64,000 nucleotides of DNA from Chlorops oryzae (taxonomy: Eukaryota > Arthropoda > Insecta > Diptera > Chloropidae). The stretch covers positions 8,875,697-8,939,696 of the forward strand of contig CM035807.1 of the NCBI GenBank assembly GCA_020466095.1, written 5' to 3'. Positions 57,781 to 64,000 of this stretch are shown piece by piece; position 1 is the first letter of the stretch; each line of letters opens with the position of its first letter. The notes beneath the pieces were generated by a model. The model made no database searches. It saw only the letters and a list, made by a program, of their open reading frames with translations, and was not told the origin of the DNA. The position numbers and the translations under genes were made by a program.

Positions 57781-59356
57781 TTAAGGGAAGACCCCTGCTA
57801 TAATTTAAAGGAAAGCCCCCAATTTCTTTTAATAATTTTTTATGCTTTCCAGAAAATAGTCACATTTTTCAGCTTCTAGCTATGAAGGCCATTTCAACTA
57901 ACTTATCACTTTTTAAGGAAGCTATTTTGTTTTTTATAAAAGCTTTCAATTGTTCCTTTGTGCTTCTGACAAAAGACCTTAAGATAATAATATCAGATGA
58001 TCTGAACAATTCTGGGTTCCAAGTTCCGGGTGTGTGTATTTTCATTTCAAATGTACAAATTAAATTTTAATCTTAATTTTGACAAACAAACAAAAATTCA
58101 AAGCAAATATTTTCTCATTGTCCAGTTCCATTTTTCAGCTCAAAATAAGACTTGCTTTCATGCAAATCATTTAAATCTGTTCCTTTCCAACGACTCTCCT
58201 CAGGGACAAGAAGTCTCATTCAGCATTTTATAAAAAGCTTTTCAAAGTCAACTTGGCTATTAACGTTGGCATATTGAAGTCTCACAAGGGATGCGACAAA
58301 AAAAACAATAATTGAAGTCCGCATTTTTGGAAAATACTTAAAAGGACCCGTAAAATTCTAACATTAAACATAATCATAAAAATATGTTCCAATTTTACAA
58401 TTTTAGGCCAATCACTCCTCATACCCATATGAATTGAGATTCCTGCTTGTTTTCCGCAAAAGAAAAGGAATCGAAATCCAAAAAGAGAAAAAAAACAATT
58501 TACATTGAACGTGATCGAATTCTGCGTGCAGAATAAATTTTCAGCTATTCAGTCAATGTTCCTTATCAGATGCATCTGCAACAAATAAATGCGAACATAG
58601 ATCTCGCATCAATATGTTTACGAATTTATCAGAAAAGTCTTATATAAAAAAAAAATATCGAGCAGAGTTCCTTGAAAATATTTCCGAACAAGAAATATTA
58701 ATGTAATCAAAAACTCATTGTCACAGCGGCAGCAGCGCAGCATCTTCGCAATGGCAAGAAATGTTGAACGTTGCTTTCGAGTTTTATGCTGCGAGGAATT
58801 CTTGTGACACATTTTCCTGTGTTTTTTTTTTTCTCTCTTTTCTTCTGCAAAAAATATCGAAAGATATTGTCGCAACTTTGCACCCTCATAAGAAAGCTTG
58901 CTCGTTATGACCACGAAAATGATTACAAGGGTAGTGGAGCAACGTTCAAGTACTGCGCTTATTGCTCTGCTTGGCCATCAATATGCCAAGGCAATTTTGT
59001 GCTTAAATCGTTTTCTCATAACCGACAAATGCCCTATTGAGTGCGTTTAATTGGAATGATAACGACAATTTTACAGACAACTAAATATTTATCAGTGAAT
59101 TCGAGAAAATTGCTTCAAAAAAAGTTTCAACAGCCGCGTTGATGCTTGGTCTATTGATACTGATTGTATTGATCACAGTAATTGGGAGGTTTTTAGTGGA
59201 TTTTCTACAAATTAAAATATTAAACGCACAAACATACTTATTGTAATGCCTAGGAAAGATAAGATAAGATAACCTCAAAAGACAATAAAATGACCTGATA
59301 AAACGTCTCTTAGCTTGCACCAGTGCTGCTTAGCGCAGTACCTACTCTTTCATATA
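57781..59356. other. non-coding stretch
   Basis: AT-rich; no gene recognised on either strand. The 98-codon minus frame at 58,618-58,914 has no protein-like features. Confidence 0.45.
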
Positions 59357-59960
59357 CAGTCGAAACCAGTGCTGTCGGAATTACTACAATTGTAGTATTT
59401 TACTACAATTTCATCACCCTTACTACTATACTACTAAAATTGAAATTTTACTACATTTCTCTAAAAATGCAGATCTGTATAGTAGATTACAAGTATCCGT
59501 CAAAAATGTTTTCTCAAAAATGAAAAAAGGCAGCTATACAATATTCTTTGTTTCTTTTTTTTTAAATTTCGTAAAATTTACTCGGATACAGTAGTACCAT
59601 TCATGTTCCATCCAGGAAATAGTTTTTAAGAGAAGTGCATTCGTTAAATATTATATTTCCAACCCATTTTATTTGATTTCCTAAAATTACTACAAAATGC
59701 CCCAAAATAATACTAAAAAAAAGCAACTATGCTACTTAACGAAAATTGAAAACGACAGCACTGGTCGAAACTCGCTAAAACGAACTCCGTGAAGACGAAA
59801 TTCTCTCTACACCGAATCTTATCAAGGATTTTTTGCTACATTATTAGAGACTTGTTTTCTCCATTTAACGGATTCTCTCTGCAACTATTTTTTTTTCCAG
59901 TCCCTTAAGGCCGTAAATGAGAAAATTCTCTCAGTTAGCTATACAGCGAACGAAATAACT
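59357..59960 (+). mobile_element. pogo/Tigger-like element end, split by a hAT-type MITE
   Basis: After TA (59,355-59,356) the end CAGTCGAAAC is interrupted by the 59,367-59,763 insertion and resumes as (GTCGAAAC)TCGCTAAAACGAAC and ACGAAATTCTCTC. A CAGT start after TA and ACGAA-type direct words are typical of pogo/Tigger termini. The right border is uncertain and no transposase is visible. Confidence 0.45.
59367..59763. mobile_element. hAT-type MITE, nested
   Basis: The 397-bp insert begins CAGTGCTGTCG and ends CGACAGCACTG (11-bp perfect TIR), flanked by perfect 8-bp duplications GTCGAAAC (59,359-59,366 and 59,764-59,771). It is rich in ACTAC/TAGT words and encodes nothing. The TIR differs from that of the 12,920 element, so at least two hAT families have acted here. 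Confidence 0.88.
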
Positions 59961-60316
59961 TCTCACGCTCAGTTTTTGCCTACACGTTAAAAATTAATGA
60001 CCGTGTAAAAATACTTTTCTTTTTTTTTTAGAAAATATATTTTTCCATACTCAATGCTTGATACGGAAGCAAGTAACAAAAGAATCATGGAAAAGGATTT
60101 GATAGAATTTATAGTTTATTGCTATTATAAGCTTCAAAAAAAATTTGTTTCAGTGCATATGACCCGCTCAAGAACACATACATATGAAAAATTGGAAAAA
60201 TTGTGCCAGGTGTCTTGTTGGGCTGCACAGCCTTACACCAATGACCAAAATAATTTAGAGGACCTTTCTCTAAAAAGAACTGCACTAAGGCCCCTCAAAA
60301 ATGGATCAGTCATGTT

Positions 60317-62437
60317 TTGCAATTTTTCTTCTATGAGAATCCAATCAAATTTAGGCCAAAGCCTAATCAATCATTAAAAATCAACAGCATTAATTGGAAT
60401 TCTGAATTGAATTCGTTAAATACTGCTGCTGCATTCAAACATTTTAAAGAAAAATTATTAAGCTTTATACATGAATGTACACCTCGTTTCCGCTGTAAAT
60501 TTTATTCGACGCCGTGGTCGACTCCTGCCTTAAGGTACTTAAAAAATCTTCGGAAAAATTTTTATAAAAAATATTTGATATCTAAAAACCTAGCCTTTTT
60601 CAATCTATACAGACACTACATGCGTGAGTTCAACTTTTTAAATAAGTTCCTATATAGACGCTACGTCTCTAAATTTGAAGCTAGTATTAAAACGAATCCT
60701 AAGGATTTCTGGCGTTTTATTAACTCTAGAAGAAAAAGTTCTAATATCCCAAAATCTCTCTTTTTTCGTTCGAGAAACTCAAATTCTGCAATTGAATCTG
60801 CGGATTTGTTTGCCGATTTTTTCAAATCGAACTTTGAACCTGAAATTGAAGGTTTCAATGAAGCTTGCAATTTTTCTGCCAATAATGAAAGCTTGAGTTT
60901 CGGTGCATTGACATGATCAGAAAATGACATTCAAGTTGGCATTGCTAACTTAAAAGTCTCGAATAAAATCGATAATGATGGTTTCTCTGGGTCTATCCTA
61001 AAAAACTGTTTGTATAATATCGTGTCTCCGTTAAAAATAATACTCAATAAGTCCTTGTCTTGTGGTGAGTTTATCAAAGATTGGAAAGTTGCTTTTATTA
61101 ATCCTATCTTTAAATCTGGCAATAAAAATAATGTGGAAAATTATAGACCCATATCTAAACTAACGAATATCAGTAAGTTATTCGAGTCCGTTGTGAAAGA
61201 TAAAATGTTCTTTGCCGTTAAAAATGTTATAACTTCTCGCCAGCATGGATTTTTTCCTGGTAGATCAACTATGACAAATCTTGCGTTGTTTACTGAGTAT
61301 TGCATTTCAGCTTTTTCAAATGGTTGCCAAGTAGATGTTGTCTACACTGACTTCTCGAAAGCTTTCGATAAAGTTTCCCACAAATTATTGATATTTAAGC
61401 TCTACAAAATAGGTTTCCACTCCCACTTTCTGCGATGGCTTGTAACATACCTATGCGATAGAACTTGTTACGTGTGTATTGAGAACGCTTTCTCTAAACC
61501 TTTCGTAGCATCCTCGGGAGTGCCTCAAGGAAGTATACTTGGCCCCCTGCTATTTTCTCTTTTTATTAATGATATAACTAAAGTTATTAATCACTCTGAG
61601 TGCTTGTTATATGCAGATGACCTAAAAATTTTCCGTAAATTGAATAATTTTAATGATGCTCTTTTAATACAGTCGGATATAAATCAAATATTAAATTTTT
61701 GTGATCAAAACCATCTCTTTCTTAACGTAAAGAAATGTGCTTTTGCCACCTTCACAAAATCAAATTGCCCAATAAATTCCTCTTACTTACTAAAGGATTA
61801 TGTTCTTAGTAAAGTTGAGATTTTTAAGGACCTCGGAGTGGTATTCGACTCAAAATTTACTTTTGTAAACCATCTAAACTATATTATTCCAAAATGTTAT
61901 GCGATGCTTGCATTTATCAGAAGAAATAGTTTTCATTTTAGGGATCCATATACGCTCAAAAGTCTCTATATTTCTCTAGTTAGATTGAAGCTCGAATACG
62001 CCTCAGTGATTTGGAGTCCTTTTTACCAAGTGCACATTAATCGCGTTGAAAGAGTGCAAAAGACATTCACCCGTTTTGCTTTGCGCTCTCTTAATTTTGG
62101 TACACAGTTGCCACCATATCGGACTCGATGTATGCTTATAGATATTAAATTCCTTGAAATACGAAGAAAAATCCTGTCAATAATGTTTATTTCTGATATA
62201 ATCTGTGGCAGAATTGATTGTATGCATCTTTTGCAACTTATTTCTCTTAATGTACCAATTAGAAATCTTCGGCAATTAGAGTTGTTTTATAATGGCTTCT
62301 CGCGCACAAACTATGCTCTAAATTCTCCCCTTAAAAGATCTTTGACTGCCTATAATGTTATTTCCTCTAATAGTGCTGTTGATTTTACTGTCTCGAAAGA
62401 TAAGCTTAAAGCAATTGTGAATACCTTAGTTACGTAA
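60317..62437 (+). pseudogene. non-LTR retrotransposon ORF2: linker and reverse transcriptase, one in-frame stop
   Basis: A single frame runs from 60,317 to 62,437, interrupted only by TGA at 60,914-60,916. Before the stop comes the linker between endonuclease and RT (PWSTPALRYLKNLRKNFYKK, then DFWRFINSRRKS). After it (counting from Met at 61,010) come NYRPIS (45-49), GFFPGRSTMTNL (80-91), the palm motif DFSKAFDKVSH (114-124), SGVPQGSILGPLLFSLFIND (169-188) and the catalytic YADD (201-204), then the thumb and a C-terminal region without an obvious RNase H. The endonuclease is missing, so the copy is 5' truncated near 60,320-60,380. Motif style fits the jockey/CR1 group; the exact clade is uncertain. 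The single stop and otherwise intact frame suggest a fairly young insertion. Confidence 0.9.
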
Positions 62438-62577
62438 ATTGTTTAAATAGTTTTAGTTTTGGAAAATTATTTTTATTTTTCATTTTCCTTAATTTTATAT
62501 TTACTTATAATTTAAGTTTAAGCAAGTCTGTACGATGAAATATCATAGACGAAATAAATGAAATGAAATGAAAAAAG
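62438..62577 (+). mobile_element. 3' UTR and (AAATG)n tail of the reverse-transcriptase element
   Basis: A short AT-rich UTR ends in ATAAATGAAATGAAATGAAA (62,554-62,573), an AAATG tail. Short simple-repeat tails rather than long poly-A occur in CR1-like and some other non-LTR clades. The next mariner starts only about 15 bp further on. Confidence 0.65.
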
Positions 62578-62588
62578 AATCGATTATA

Positions 62589-63876
62589 TTAGGTGTAGTA
62601 AAAAGAAATCCATTATTTTTCCAATAGATGGCGTTATTTATCTGCATCTCGCGTTGTATAAGTCCGCTCGTGTTCCGCTAGGGGGCATTAGAAAGATGAC
62701 AGTTCCTACTAAAAAAGCTTTTTTGACACTTTTTTGATTGATTGATTCAGTTTTGTTTGAGAGCTTGTCAAAGATGGACATCAGCAAAGAGAAAATTCGC
62801 TACATTTTACAGTTTTTCTTCGATAAGGGAGAAAACGCAAGCCAGGCGGCTGAAAATGTGAATAGCGTTTATGGACCTGATACTGTAACAGCCAATCATG
62901 CGCAATTTTGGTTTCGTCGATTCCGTTCCGGTAACTTCGATGTCAAGGATGCACCACGCACTGGAAGGCCAATTGTCGAAAATGTCGATAAAAATCATGG
63001 AAATTATCGAGTCCGACCGTCATGTTAGCACTGTTTCGATTGCAAAAGAGCTAAAGATTGCACAAAAACCGTTTGGAACCATTTGAATAAGGCTGGATAC
63101 ACAAAGAAGCTCGATGTATGGGTGCCACACGAGTTAATGCAAAAAAACCTCATAGACCGAATTTCCATCTGCGAATCGCTGCTGAACCGCAACAAAATCG
63201 ACCCATTTCTGAAGCGGTTGGTGACTGGTGATGAAAAGTGGGTCACTTACGACAACGTCAAGCAAAAACGGTCGTGGTCGAAACACGGTGAACCGGCGGA
63301 AACGGTGGCCAAGCCAGGATTGACGGCCAGGAAGGTTTTGCTGTGTGTTTGGTGGGATTGGCAGGGAATCATCTACTATGAGCTGCTCCCATACGGCAAA
63401 ACTCTTAACTCGGAACTCTACTGTCAAGAATTGGACCGTCTGAAGGAAGCAATCGCCCATAAGCGGCCAGCTTTGGCCAATAGGAGAGGAATTGTGTTCC
63501 ATCAGGACAACGCCAGGCCACACACGTCGATAGTGACTCGCCAGAAGCTCCGGGAGTTTGGTTGGGAGGTTCTTCTGCATCCACCTTATAGTCCGGACCT
63601 GGCACTAAGTGATTACCATCTGTTCCTGTCCATGGCGAAAATTTTTGCTGGTGAAACATTCGCTTCAAGAGAGGCTTCTGAAATTCGACTGTCTCAATTT
63701 TTTGCTAATAGGAACGAGGGCTTCTATGAGAGAGGCATAATGAAATTACCTTTAAAATGGCAACAAGTTATCGAACAAAACGGCGCATATTTGACCTAAA
63801 TCGGGTCATTCTAACTATCTGAAATAAAGCCCTCAATTTAATGCAAAAATAATGGATTTCTTTTTACTACACCTAA
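62589..63876 (+). mobile_element. mariner transposon, copy 2 (complete ends)
   Basis: 1,288 bp, flanked by TA (62,587-62,588; 63,877-63,878). The TIRs start TTAGGTGTAGTAAAAAGAAA and match for about 32 bp. Length and structure are typical of mariner. It inserted right beside the tail of the reverse-transcriptase element. Its 3' 0.75 kb is nearly identical to copy 1. Confidence 0.95.
62774..63799 (+). pseudogene. mariner transposase (irritans-like) with two frameshifts
   Basis: I start at ATG 62774 (MDISKEKIRYIL); the frame upstream lacks family resemblance. The N-terminal DNA-binding part reads well (AQFWFRRFRSGNFDVKDAPR) until an extra base near A-run 62,988-62,993 shifts the frame. A missing A in the run at 63,063-63,067 then restores the frame used by the last 238 residues. 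The catalytic residues D50, D142 and D177 (in the 238-residue part) are present; the third lies in DLALSDYH, with Leu instead of the usual Pro. Both lesions are in homopolymer A runs, so sequencing error is possible for each. As written it cannot make full-length transposase. Confidence 0.92.
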
Positions 63877-63878
63877 TA

Positions 63879-64000
63879 TTTTTAGAATGAACGAAAAGTT
63901 TTAAAAATACGCAACCGAAAGTGTCCCGAACTATTAACAAATGCCATTTTAGGCATCCGGTTGACCACAAAGGGTCTATTTTAAAAGTAAGTAGGGTGAA
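63879..64000. other. window end, non-coding
   Basis: Unremarkable sequence after the mariner; nothing recognised. Confidence 0.5.

Noticed and set aside
1..64000. CRISPR arrays, bacterial operons, rRNA genes
   Set aside because: Nothing of the kind; the tandem repeats have no spacer structure and the genome is that of an animal.

Overview
The window reads as AT-rich intergenic and intronic DNA from an insect, most likely a higher fly (Brachycera; a tephritid-like fruit fly is a guess). Support comes from a cluster of Tweedle (DUF243) cuticle genes, irritans-type mariner transposons, several decayed non-LTR retrotransposons, and introns with GTAAGT donors and pyrimidine-rich acceptors. There are no bacterial features.

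Left part (1-25,200): mostly non-coding. A strong 3' splice site at 4,501-4,505 opens a 66-codon terminal exon (4,506-4,705, +) whose protein ends in a hydrophobic, GPI-signal-like tail. It could be the last exon of a cell-surface (perhaps immunoglobulin-superfamily) gene, followed by a long A-rich 3' UTR. The rest holds TIR elements with recognisable target duplications (foldback 7,065-7,172; 8,794-9,490; hAT-type 12,920-13,513), a dispersed repeat in two copies, and a decayed R1-like retrotransposon end associated with long (TTATG)n arrays.

Middle (25,200-48,540): the gene-bearing core, five Tweedle genes. Four are on the minus strand (25,276-26,324; 31,602-32,962; 33,845-34,572; 36,737-37,375) and one on the plus strand (47,791-48,538). 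They share a secretion signal, the FYS(Y/F)xAPxxEFED, KKNLQVIFI, AIYVLxKQ and PEVHFVKYRTPEDA blocks, and a Gly/Ala/Pro/Ser-rich tail. Three have a 15-nt coding first exon (MRxFI) and a phase-0 intron, one has an 8-codon first exon, and one has no intron there. One carries a frameshift in an A7 run. Each has a TATA box. Their products should be secreted into the cuticle and bind chitin as structural proteins.

Right part (48,540-64,000): mobile DNA. A tandemly duplicated unit containing 61-bp tandem repeats is interrupted by a mariner copy. Beyond it lie a piggyBac-type MITE, a 912-bp TIR element with two tRNA-like pol III modules (second copy at 40.6-41.1 kb), a hAT-type MITE nested in a pogo-like end, a 5'-truncated reverse transcriptase element and a second mariner.

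Most notable: the element with paired tRNA-like modules, all four of which keep exactly 44 nt between A-box and B-box starts; the mariner-interrupted duplication, whose first half is indel-dense in a way that suggests unpolished long-read gap filling; and the frameshifted and intronless Tweedle genes.
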